Part shown: positions 54,661 to 64,000 of the stretch, in pieces | Position numbering within the stretch: position 1 is the stretch's first letter | Layout: each line of letters opens with the position of its first letter | Assembly (NCBI RefSeq): GCF_027595985.1 | Contig: NC_073312.1 | Span: forward strand, 10,459,426-10,523,425 | DNA length: 64,000 bases | Direction of reading: 5' to 3' | DNA from: Sorex araneus | Lineage: Eukaryota; Chordata; Mammalia; Eulipotyphla; Soricidae | Notes under the pieces: generated by a model | Told to the model about the DNA's origin: nothing | Databases searched by the model: none | The model's input: only the letters and a program-made list of their open reading frames with translations | Program-made: the position numbers and the translations under genes

Positions 54661-56219
54661 ATGGAGAGAAGATTCTCTGCCCTGAAGGGATCAGTTGCAT
54701 TTTAGACGTGGTGTTGGGGGGTGGGGGTCGTCGTCCCCAACCACACATAAAAAGTCCTCCTCTATGTCCAGAAAGCGGGGACTCCTCCATGGCACCTTAG
54801 CGCGTCCCCACAGGGACGCCCAGGTACTGGGAGACCCGAGACAGAGGCTTCTCTTGAGGGGCCGCCTTCCTGAACCCGCTAAGAGCTGTTCAATTGCTGT
54901 GACATTTTCAGCCGGAACGGAGTAGTCGTTGGGGAGCAATGTTTTTACAGGCAATTACTGTATATGATCAATGGAGCAATTCCCCTTCCAGAAAGGACCC
55001 AAAGCGATCAAGTTAAATCATTAAAGGGAGAAAGGGAGCGCAGGGGTGGTGGGTGGGTTGGGGGCTGGAGGCTGGGGGGCTGGGTGGTGGTGGGGGGGGT
55101 GGCGAAGAAGGAACCCCTCCATCAGCAGGTGACTGCACATCCTGTCACTGGCCCTTTAAGACAGCGGGGCCCACCCCCTTCCCGGGAGCTGTTGACAGGT
55201 CTGAACCTCCCCGGCAGCCCATTGTGGCCGCAGTAGGAGGCACCTGCAGAAAATGTGCCAAAACCAGGCAGGGAGCGAGAGCTTTTCAATAAGCTCCGCA
55301 GCTGGAGAGGAGAAGCAATACTAAACAAGCCGGCGGATGGGGCCCGCGATGGGGAAGGGGGTCAAAGCCAGACACCTCCTATCGGCTTTCCCCCTGCGTC
55401 GCCCCGCTTCAATTTGCTGACATCTTCTAGCTGGCTTTTCTCTATTTGCTTAATATGCGGAGGTATTTAGCTTAAAAGCACTAAATGTTCCATCAGGAGC
55501 CGGCAGAGCACGGCGGCTCCCCCCACCTCCCCCCAGCCCCACCTCCCCCCGCACCCTGTCCCATTTACTGTTATTAAGGACCCGGCCTGGTATTTCCACT
55601 CTTTCTGCCCCAAACGCAGATGGCTTACCTCTGCCCTCTCTCCTGCACCCCTCCTCCTCACTGCCCCCCCCCCCCCCCCCGCACTGGGTTCCTCTTGAAT
55701 TCAGGACCAAGTGGAGCCCGCCCAGGGCACCCAGTGCAGGGAAAGGGCTGCTTCCAGAATATGGGTGTCCCAACTGTCCCCAGCTCAGGTCCCGGGGGGC
55801 AGGGGGGTTGCCAGGCGCACAGCATCTCAGTTCAGGGACCCCCACTGTGTCCGGCGCCCAGAAATCCCCACACAGCCCAGACAGGCTGCCCCAGATCCCT
55901 GAGGGTACCGAGTGTCCTGTGACTCCCCCAAGGACCCCAAACACTTTTCTTTGTGATCCTCCCAGGCCTTCTGAGAAGAAACAGACTCGGAGGACTGGGG
56001 CCAGGGAGGGACCCGGGTTGCTGTCGGGGGGGCTCGTGGCTTTCTGCAGCAGCCCCGGGGGATCCGGAACAGGACCCCGCATTTCCTCTCTCTGGGACAC
56101 GTGGCAGATGAGTCTGGTGCAGTTCCACGGGCCCGGTCACTCCGCACATCTGAGCAGGGGTTTCCGGTTGTCGTGATATGTCCACTTACCTTTTTATTTT
56201 ATTTTTTCTTCTCCCTGAA
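54661..56219 (+). other. intronic stretch, no repeats
   Basis: No exon recognised. 54920-55480 is unique sequence of mixed composition; 55480-56160 is C-rich. Confidence 0.5.
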
Positions 56220-56320
56220 GTAGTAAGGCGTGATCTCTGTCTTACAGACGAAAGCATCTGAGATTGGGGGGCTAAGCACCCTGCCCCAGACCATACCTCG
56301 AGTAGGTGGTAAGTGCCCAG
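56220..56320 (+). mobile_element. L2/MIR-like relic
   Basis: CTCTGTCTTACAGACGAAAG ... GGGGCTAAGCACCCTGCCCC ... GGTGGTAAGTG follows the order of the ancient L2/MIR 3' consensus. Confidence 0.5.
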
Positions 56321-56509
56321 GGCCCCAGCCCAGCCAGGAGCCCCTTCCTCAGCAGCCCGCCCCTCCCAGTCTCTCTCCTTCCACACCCCCCCCCGCACCC
56401 CCCAGAGTGCTGCTGGCCACTTCCAACTGGCGCCACCCGTGGGGGCAAGGTGGGAACCCAGAGAGCGCGTGACCTCCTCACAGCGGGCGCTCTCTCCTCC
56501 CTCCCACAG

Positions 56510-56597
56510 ATGGAGAGCGTCGGCGTGTACGGATTCTGTGGGTGCACGGCCAAGAGCAAAGTGAAGTGTGATTCAAAGTGGGAGATAGCGGCCGCAG
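56510..56597 (+). CDS. HSPA12A: candidate alternative first coding exon of HSPA12A
   Basis: An 88-bp exon with strong borders: pyrimidine tract CTCTCTCCTCCCTCCCACAG before it and CAG/GTAGGA after it. It opens exactly with ATG and reads MESVGVYGFCGCTAKSKVKC, DSKWEIAAA plus one base, so it leaves in phase 1. HSPA12A encodes an atypical HSP70-family ATPase-domain protein. Its known main N-terminus (MADKEAG...) is not in this window, and this peptide would replace it. Cys and Lys rich, no signal peptide. Assignment is inferred from gene order (HSPA12A lies head-to-head with ENO4 in mammals), strand and exon quality. I cannot confirm the peptide from memory. No other HSPA12A exon is visible. Confidence 0.6.
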
Positions 56598-56778
56598 GTA
56601 GGAACCGCCCCATGTGTGTAAGTATCAAGCCAGCCTCCGTGCTCGTGGGCCCCCGCCCGGGCCTTCGTGTGGAGCCCAGCTCAGTGCGGGTCTGCAAGCT
56701 GGCTCGCCTCGGCCTCCGGGCCCGTGTGTGCGGGCGGGCTCTCTGTGGTGGAACAGCTTCTCGCCCCTGGGCCGGAGT

Positions 56779-56795
56779 AGAGAGAGGGGAGAGAG

Positions 56796-56860
<65 letters not shown>
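56779..56860. repeat. (GA)n microsatellite
   Basis: About 80 bp of GA, the first part interrupted by GGGGA. Starts about 180 bp after the donor of the candidate exon. Confidence 0.97.
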
Positions 56861-56862
<2 letters not shown>

Positions 56863-56964
56863 CAGCAACCCCCGTGTCCGCGTGCGACCTGCAGATGATC
56901 CACTTTTTCACCAGATGCGCCGCCAGTCTAAAGATGACTCATGGAGGCGCAGATGGCCCGTCAC

Positions 56965-57110
56965 CTTTTTTTTTTTCATTACTCAGAGATGTTTGGGGGC
57001 CCCATATGGACTCAGGGGCTTTTCCCAGCAGTGCTTGTGTGGGGATCCTGTGAAGCGGGGATCAAATCCAGGGCTCCCACATGCAAGATCTGCTCTTCAG
57101 CCTTTTGAAC
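56965..57110 (-). mobile_element. type A SINE, old
   Basis: Diverged minus copy (GGCCCCATATGGACTCAGGG, GGGGATCAAATCCAGGGC). Confidence 0.6.
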
Positions 57111-59732
57111 AACAACAAAAGATGTTTTTAATTGAGTATTCTCATTCTTTTTTTAATAATTCCCCCCCCACCTTAATACTGTGGTACATGCAATGGATGT
57201 ATGTGCAGTAGAATGAAAATAGGGTGTTCGTGTGTCCTGGGAAATCAAGAGAGTCTCATGAATCACTTCCCTGCAACACTGCGAGGTTGGCTTAATTACG
57301 GGGTTCTGGATCCATCTCTGAGGGACCCCTTTGAGTCAGGGTACAAATGTCTCGCCCAGCTAAGCAGAGCCTGGTATGGTCTGTGCGGTGCTCATGAGCC
57401 CAGCTCACCTCCCTGGAGGCACCCCTGGCCAGCCCACCAGCGTGTGATGGGGACCAGGGGTCCCCTCACGGGAAGGCGGGGATGTCTGTCTGCTCCTCTG
57501 AGCCCGTTTCAGCCCTAACATGTCTCCCCTCACGGAGGACCAGTCTTCTTCCTCCTCCTTCCCCAGCACCTCCCTCTAATTCTGGGGAAAACAAGCGGGC
57601 TATTCATGCAGAGAGAAAGGCTGAGACGGAGGGGGGTGGGGGGGGCATGCCACCGACAAACTCCATTGAAAGCCACTGGCTGTTCATTTACATTCACACT
57701 TTTTAAAAAATGTTAACTAATGATGTTAAATGGTTTGCCAAAGGTCCTGGCAGGTCAGTTGTAGAAGTGTCATTTCTGCCTAATTAGGGCTCTTGTGGCT
57801 GCCCGGGGCCTCCCAGTGCAACTGGTGACAAGCCGAGAGCTGACAGCTTCAATCGGGGCCAGTAGGAAGGGTGGTGCGGTCATGTTTTCCAACTTAGCCA
57901 GGTGTTTGCTGAATGCGGGGAGGGCGCCTCGTGGACTCCCAGCGCTTCTATGATCCTTTTCTCTGGAGCTGTTCCCTGGCAAGTCCTTCCCCTGCGCCTG
58001 TCTTGTCTGTGTCAAGGTCAAGAATGGGCTTTGCTAAATCAGCGCTTTGGGTTATCTCTGGGAGGTCATTAGCAGTCCCCAGCCCGGTTCCTTCAAGTGG
58101 TCTCAGACTCCAGATGCTAGATTTTTGTTTTTCCTCCCTAAAAAATCAGAAAGTAGAAAAAAGAAAAGGAAAGTTTTGGGGAGAAAACAATAATAGAAAG
58201 AAAACAAAGCCAAATGTTTTATGTATATATAATGTATAATTATATATTACATGTATTTACATTATATGTATTGTATAAAAAACTCTGCACAGCCATCTGG
58301 CTTTTGCTTCTAAAGATGTTCATTCATAGTAATCTTAAACGCTTGGAGGGGGAAAGAATTCAGTTACTATGTTGCTTAAGCATCCTGAGCCATGCTTTAC
58401 CTATTTTTAAAGAAGAAAGGACAGTTGAAAAGAAATCCCCGATGGTGCCATTGGAAATCAAGCTCTTGTCGCATAGTAGGTGCTCAATAAATAATGTGTT
58501 GTTTGAGTTGGTTTCTTTTTTCCAGGAGAGAAATGATTGTCTGAAAAAACGAGGCGGGATTGGTAGCGCGTCCCCACCTTCTCGTGCTTTCTTTGTTTCT
58601 GGAAGGCTCTTTGAAGACCTCAGTTGACCCTGAAATGCATGCCCCGTTGGAGTAGCAGAGGAGGGGCTGGTATGGTTCTCTCCTTTCGCATTTTGTTTCC
58701 CACTGCTCTTTGTCTCTTCCTGTTTTCACAACTCGGAACAACCCTGGCGTCCAGGTGCCCCTGCAACGGGCAGCTGCCGCACCCAGGGGCAGCCCCATGA
58801 CCGCAAGACATTTGCGGGTCCAGAATTTGATCTGGGGCCCCAACTGGACCTGGGGCATCTCTGCACCCTTCCTCCTAGAACCGGCTGGAGCAGGCCCCGC
58901 TCTCCGGAGCAGGCACCAGTCCCTGCTGAGCGGTTCATGGCCCCAGGTGGGGGGCAGCAGGCCCAGGGCATTGAACTCAGGGGTGCCATCGAACTCAGGG
59001 GTGCGGCTGTTGCACAGTGAGGAGGTGGGGGAGAGTGACCCGCACCCACCAGGGTTTGTCTATGAACGCCTGAGGGGAAGGTGCCAGAAAGGAGGAGGGA
59101 CGGGAAGGGGTGGACTCTGGGACTCCCCCCTGGCGCCCTGTGGCATGCGGTGCCCCGTGGGAAGGGCGAGCCCGGCCGGTGGGCCGCGTGCAGGAGACCC
59201 GGGCTTGGCTGCAGCTGGGGACCTCCGTGGCCTGGACGGGCCGGCGGGAGGTTCACGAGTCATTCACGCACCAGCTGCGGCTTTGACGGGCCACGGGTAA
59301 GGCTGTTTCACCCAGGAGCATGGTAGCCACGAGGTGTTCATAAGGTCCACTTCTGGAACCGGGAGTGCTGCCCGGCTCTGACTGCGAATCACCCCTGGAG
59401 TGATGTGCTAGCCCCGGCTGCACGCTCCCCCCCCCCCCAGCCCATCGACCCTCCTCTGCCTGCTTTTGCTCTCCGCATCCTTCCGGAACCTTCCTCTGGG
59501 GCCCTGCTAGACCCATCCATCATTTGAGACCCACAGAAGCCTTGAGGGCGGGGCCCCTTTCCTGCCCTGCGGTGGCCATCTCAACGTCACCGTCCCTTCC
59601 CGCCATCCCTCCCCATCTCGGGATGTGTGGGCGAGAATGAAGATGGAGTTTCTCTGTGCCGGCACTTCTCAGGTCTCTCTGAGGTGTTTTCTGTGGGTTT
59701 TACATTTTTATTAATTATTTATTTACTTTTCA
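57111..59732 (+). other. intronic stretch, nothing recognised except a MIR end
   Basis: Unique sequence, GC-rich after 58700. A MIR/L2-type end (CATAGTAGGTGCTCAATAAAT) is visible at about 58473-58495. No exon recognised. Confidence 0.5.
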
Positions 59733-59896
59733 CTTTGGGGGTCACACCTGGCGATGCTCAGGAGTTACTCCTGGCTCACACTCAGTAATTACTCCTGGCA
59801 GTGCTCAGGGGACCATATGCGATGCCGGGGATTGAACCTGGTGGACCACGTGCAAGGCAAACTCTGCTCCCTCCCCCCATGCTATCACTCCAGCCC
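59733..59896 (-). mobile_element. type A SINE
   Basis: Minus copy from GGGTCACACCTGGCGATGCT to CTATCACTCCAGCCC. Confidence 0.92.
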
Positions 59897-62500
59897 AGGT
59901 GGGGCATTTTTGAGGTGTTCAGGTGTAAGCCTTCGGTCGTTTCATAAAGTGTTCTTCTTCCGTGAGGCCAGGAGCAGGTGGTCGTGTGTAAGAACAGCTG
60001 CCTGGTCTTGGTCTGGCAGTGCCCGTGACCCACCCGAGGCCCCCGGTGGGCACAGAAGGTAACCCCAAGTGACCGCTGCGGGCACTCAGTCCCTGCGCTT
60101 GGCTGCATGCTCTGTGGTCCGCATCTTGAAAGTCGTGGAAGCTCGAGTGAGAGGGTTCTGCGTCTTTGCTTAGTACGGGACTCTGTGGAGCAGGTAGGGG
60201 GCCCTGTCTCAGGGGCCAGTGACCCTGACCCCACCCTTGCTGCAAAGCTTGGGCTCGGGCACTGAACCTCCTCAGACGGTGTCTGCTCTGGCCAGCCGGG
60301 GCGGCCCAGGTGCCGAGATGCTGTCCAAGAAAGGCATTCTGGAAGGGTGAGGAAGGGTGGGTGCCTGAGGGCCACCTGTTCTGGTGACCAGCCACGCCTA
60401 GCACCCGTCTACAGAGGTGGGCGATCCTTCTGGAAGCACGTGCAGAAGCACTTCCTGGCAGAAGCCCCTCTTCCTCTTCCTGGAAATTGCAGCTGGTCGG
60501 AAATCCCGAGAAACACAGCCCCGGTGCCACACAGCCCCGCTGGAGGTGGGCTTCCCCCTTTGAAATGTGTCCGAGTCTCCTCCCAGCTCCGTGCTGTGTT
60601 CCCTCCCACTCACCCACTCCCCGGCCCCACGCAGAAGGGCCTCGTGGCCTGCGAGGAATAAAGCAGCAGCAGCAGAGACAACGCCTCTGAGCAACGGGGC
60701 CCAAAGGGCACTGGGGTCAAGTCCAGGGTGAGGCTGGTCCCCCCCCCCTCGGGGTCTTGGTGGATCTTGGAGTCCCCAAGGAGCAGCACCGAGCTGCCCG
60801 GCCCACCCCAAAGGCCGGGAAAGTGGGAGACACAGGCTCTCTGGGGCTGCAGCTTCCCGGGAGCCCGTTGGTATGAGCCCCCATGTCTTCTCCCAGGCAG
60901 TGCAGAGCGATGCTCCTCCGGAAGTGGCCTCGCCTGCAAGCTCCAGCTCTCCCCCGTCTGCCTGTGGCCCCAGCGGGGCCAGCGCCATGCATGAGCCTGG
61001 GTGGCGTCGACACAGCGGTGGGCCTGACGCTGGCAGGGCTGGTGGCGCTCACTTGGTGGCGGTGGCACCAGCACAGACGGCGCATGTACCGTGGGAGGCG
61101 GTGCAGTGCCTTCGAAGTGGCCGTGAGCAGCCCCTCAGCAGCCTGGGGTGAGAGGTGGCAGGCAGGGACCCAGCCTGGGCTCTGCTCTGCGGCTGTGGGG
61201 GACAGACAGCCCAGTCCGCAGGCTGCCCTGGGGACCGTTTGCTGGTCTGCAGTCTGGGGAAGCTGCCACAGTGTCCCCGTGAGTGGTGGACCTGCGTGTC
61301 TCGAGGGGTTTAGGAGAAGGGGACGTGCATGGAGTGTTTTACACACTGCCCAGGCCTGATCAGCGAGAGCTATGACCGCTGGTCCATGGTTCGGAAAGGG
61401 CTCCCGTAGCCCCTTCTTCCCCACGAGTGTTGGTCTCGCCAACGGAAGAGCCCAGGGCCACCGTCCAGAGGATGCTTATGGGAGCTGGTCCTCAGAGACA
61501 CGGGACCGGGCCTGCTTCTCTCTCTCTCGGCACTTATCCAGAGCACGTGGACTCTTGGGACCTTAAAGCAGGCAAGAGAGCAAGCTCTCGGCCCCTCTGG
61601 GGCTCCTTCCTCCCCCCCAGTGGGACGTCTTGGTCCCCACCGTGAAGGCTCCTCGGAAGGATCTGCCTCCACCGTCCACAGGCTCTGACAGCGAGGTTCA
61701 TTCTCTCATCCATCCCAGCAAATATCTCCCCAGTGCCTCTGAAGTGCCAGGTACCCCGCTAAGTTCTGGGGGAGCCCTTGGCACCTGGAAGACAAGAGGG
61801 GGCCCTCGGTGGAATTAGGGAAGAAGGTCCTGCAATTGTAACGCAACCATGAACAGATGTACTACTCCAAGTGGGAGTGCCCGGAAGGTTCTAGAAGGGC
61901 ACCATGGATTGGTGGTGGTGCTGGAGGCAGCATCCCTGGGAGGAAGATCGAGTAGGAGACCTTGGGGTGGGGGGCGCTGAGCCATCCTGAGGTGGGGGAG
62001 CAGAATCTGCCCTGAGGCTATGCAAGATGTCTGATCCCCTCTGTGTGGATCTGGAAGACCAACTTTGGCCTCAGACTCTGTGTCCCCGTGTCTTCACGCG
62101 GCTTCTAAGCTGCCCATTTTACAGCCCCTTGTCACCTGAAGATCCAGTGTACGGCCACCTCCCCCTCACAACAACTCGGTGAGCCCTAATTCACAGACCG
62201 AGCAGTCCACTTGGGTCAAGCGTCCCTTCAGCGAGTCTAGAAGAGCACCCGGCCGGTCGCCACCCTCCCCACAGGCTCCTCAACCCCCTGAGGAAACCCT
62301 CTTCCCCTCGGCCATCATGATCCATTGCCCTCTAAGGCCTCCACCCTGCAACACATAACCAGTTGCCGTGTGTCCCCTGAGGTTCGCCTCGTCCGGGCAG
62401 TGCCTAGCCTGGAAGCCTGCGGGCGCAGTCGCCCCTGGGTGGTCAGTGGTGAGGTGAGGCCCACCCCTGCTGAAGCCAGGATCCGTGTGTCGCTTCCTTT
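59897..62500 (+). other. GC-rich intronic stretch
   Basis: No exon recognised; long open frames reflect GC richness. Contains an L2-like piece at 61705-61800. Confidence 0.5.
61705..61800 (+). mobile_element. L2 fragment
   Basis: CATCCCAGCAAATATCTCCC, GAAGTGCCAGGTACCCCGC and TTCTGGGGGAGCCCTTGG follow the L2 3' order. Confidence 0.55.
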
Positions 62501-62774
62501 GACTTGTGGAATGACGGCGTGGCTAGATCACATGTTGTAAAGGACATTTCCATTGTTTTCCACGCCGGCTGTTGGGAATTAGTCTCCTAGGGCTGGTCTC
62601 GGAGCAGACGAGTTATTTCCGCTGCTTCTTCTGAGTATGCACCCGGAGTGGCTTTGCTGGGTCCGGCGGTAACCCCAGCCTCACCTGCCACCGAACCCCC
62701 AAAGCGTCTGCAGCATTTCTCATTCCACTCTGGATCTGGGGGTTCTGAGCTCTCCACATCCTCACCAGTGATAG

Positions 62775-63285
62775 GCTGGCGACCTCACCCGGCGCAGAGA
62801 GAGGGACAGAGACAGTAAAGGTGAAGAAATAGAAGTTTATTGGGGTGTGCTCCCGTGCGGGACCCCCATGAACCTCTGATGGGGGTGGGGTAGAACTGTA
62901 CCCTGGGGGAGGCCAAGTGGGCTTTTAAGCTGTCTTGGGTGGGAAAAGAACAAAGACTAGTGGAGCCGGCGTGCCCCGTCTGGCCTTCTGCTGTCTGTAG
63001 GGTCCACGTGAGGAAGCATCGAATGCGGCCTCGTGGCTTCCTGTCCAGGTGGGCCATCAGTCCTGTCGACTGCAGGAGATCTTGGATTCTGGGAATGTCA
63101 CTATTTCATCCGAGGCCATTTGGTCCCGAGCAAACCTTACAACCAGCACATGGTGTCACCTGCCTTCTTGGTTGGGGTCATCCTTGTCAGCATGACATGA
63201 GGTCCCTGGGCTTTGTGTCCCCGCTGCCTGATGAGGTCAGTGGCTCCTCCTGGTCCTTTGTGCATCTCCCCCCCCCCCCCCGCCT
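62775..63285 (-). mobile_element. possible solo LTR inside the old L1
   Basis: About 500 bp unlike L1. Has a minus-strand poly(A) signal-like TTTATT within GAAATAGAAGTTTATTGG, near a TG start, and a TGTGCA-type end. No coding content. Family not recognised. Confidence 0.3.
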
Positions 63286-63549
63286 CCCCCTCTTCCCAGA
63301 GAAATGTCTCTGCCAACCCCGTGCCCATCTTTCCGGCACATTATGTCTTTTCATAGCTGATTCCAGAGTGTTCTGTAGAGAGTCTAGTTGCACTCCCCTT
63401 ATCCGAGGGATCCTTTACAAAGACCTCGCCTGCTTGTAGGTTATCTTTGCCTGTTCTCGATGGTGCCCTTTGAGGCACTGAAGTTCTGAATTTAAAGCGA
63501 CGTATTCCTTCGTGTGGCTATTTCCTTTTCGTGGCTCTGCTTTTGGAGA

Positions 63550-63778
63550 GCTCCCAAGCAAGGGTTAGGTTGTGGGGAGTGTTGAGGGTCAATTCTGGTG
63601 GTATGTGGCCAGCTGGACCTTCTGGGTCAGCACCGGGGGGGTGGTCAGCTGCGGCACCACACCTGGTAGTGCTTGAGGGGTGTGGGTCGGGTGGGGTTGT
63701 GGTGCCACGGATCAAACTCAGGGACCCACACATGCAACGCGTGGGGCTCCACCCCACTGTGCTCGCCGGCCCCCAGAC
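63550..63778 (-). mobile_element. old type A-like SINE
   Basis: Diverged minus copy ending CCCCACTGTGCTCGCCGGCCC, inside the old L1. Confidence 0.55.
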
Positions 63779-64000
63779 CCCGGTAGTTTAGAGGAACATG
63801 TCAAAACCATTTCCCAGGTGGAGGCTGAGAAGATTTGAGTCTTCTAACATTTGTTCTGATAGGCGCCGTATCGCTTTAGCTCTCGTGTCCATCTTTCACC
63901 CATCCCGAATTCATTTGTGCACATGGTGTGAAGGGTGTTGTCCCAAGAGGCTGGCAGTGTTCTACTCCCCCAGCTCACCTGCGCCCCCAGGAGCATCCGG

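Larger units (their letters stand above)
62510..64000 (+). mobile_element. old L1 fragment, interrupted
   Basis: Old L1 3' region in three pieces: about 62510-62770 (TTTTCCACGCCGGCTG ... CTCCACATCCTCACCAG), about 63290-63545 (CCCTTATCCGAGG, GATGGTGCCCTTTGAGGCAC) and 63820-64000 (GAATTCATTTGTGCACATGG). A roughly 500-bp block and a SINE separate them. It runs off the window. Confidence 0.65.

Noticed and set aside
56306-57211. 301-codon open frame on +
   Set aside because: It runs through an L2/MIR relic, the 88-bp candidate exon, a GA microsatellite and an old SINE. Only the exon part is supported.
59919-61442. Long open frames of 241-261 codons on - and 158-196 on +
   Set aside because: The region is GC-rich, the frames overlap each other on both strands, and no recognisable domain or splice structure is present.

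Overview
The window is mammalian nuclear DNA, most likely from a shrew (Soricidae, Sorex-like). Its coding exons are split by introns with GT/AG borders. It carries dozens of copies of a tRNA-derived SINE whose sequence I associate with shrews, a lineage-specific L1 3' end, and ancient MIR/L2 remnants. The species call rests on recognising that SINE. The gene order corresponds to human 10q25.3 (HSPA12A - ENO4 - SHTN1), read in reverse.

Layout. 1-6.3 kb: last intron, terminal coding exon (5018-5240) and 3' UTR of SHTN1 (shootin-1) on the + strand. 6.3-12.0 kb: SHTN1/ENO4 intergenic space, filled with SINE copies and a small duplication. 12.05-41.02 kb: the complete ENO4 (enolase 4, sperm enolase-like) gene on the - strand. 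I placed all 14 coding exons; they join with matching phases into an uninterrupted 615-codon frame plus stop. 40.5-42 kb: a CpG island holding the ENO4 start. It is probably a head-to-head promoter shared with HSPA12A and contains an RFX X-box-like palindrome, a TCTCGCGAG element and an ETS-type site. 41-64 kb: interpreted as the long 5' intron region of HSPA12A on the + strand. The only exon I can support is an 88-bp candidate alternative first coding exon at 56510-56597. The right end is an old, interrupted L1.

ENO4 and SHTN1 are convergent; ENO4 and HSPA12A are divergent. ENO4 belongs to the sperm-tail enolase family, and the X-box fits a ciliary/flagellar expression programme.

Mobile elements. 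Three related repeat types occur. Type A is a tRNA-like head with an A-rich tail. Type B has the same head but a different body, ending in ACAGTG-type repeats. Type C is longer and shares its 3' end with B. Several copies have clear target-site duplications, and several are nested. L1 insertions include one 5'-inverted copy and two of only about 100-125 bp. The SHTN1 end and the HSPA12A side are SINE-poor; the ENO4 body is SINE-rich. No prokaryotic, viral or CRISPR-type system is present.
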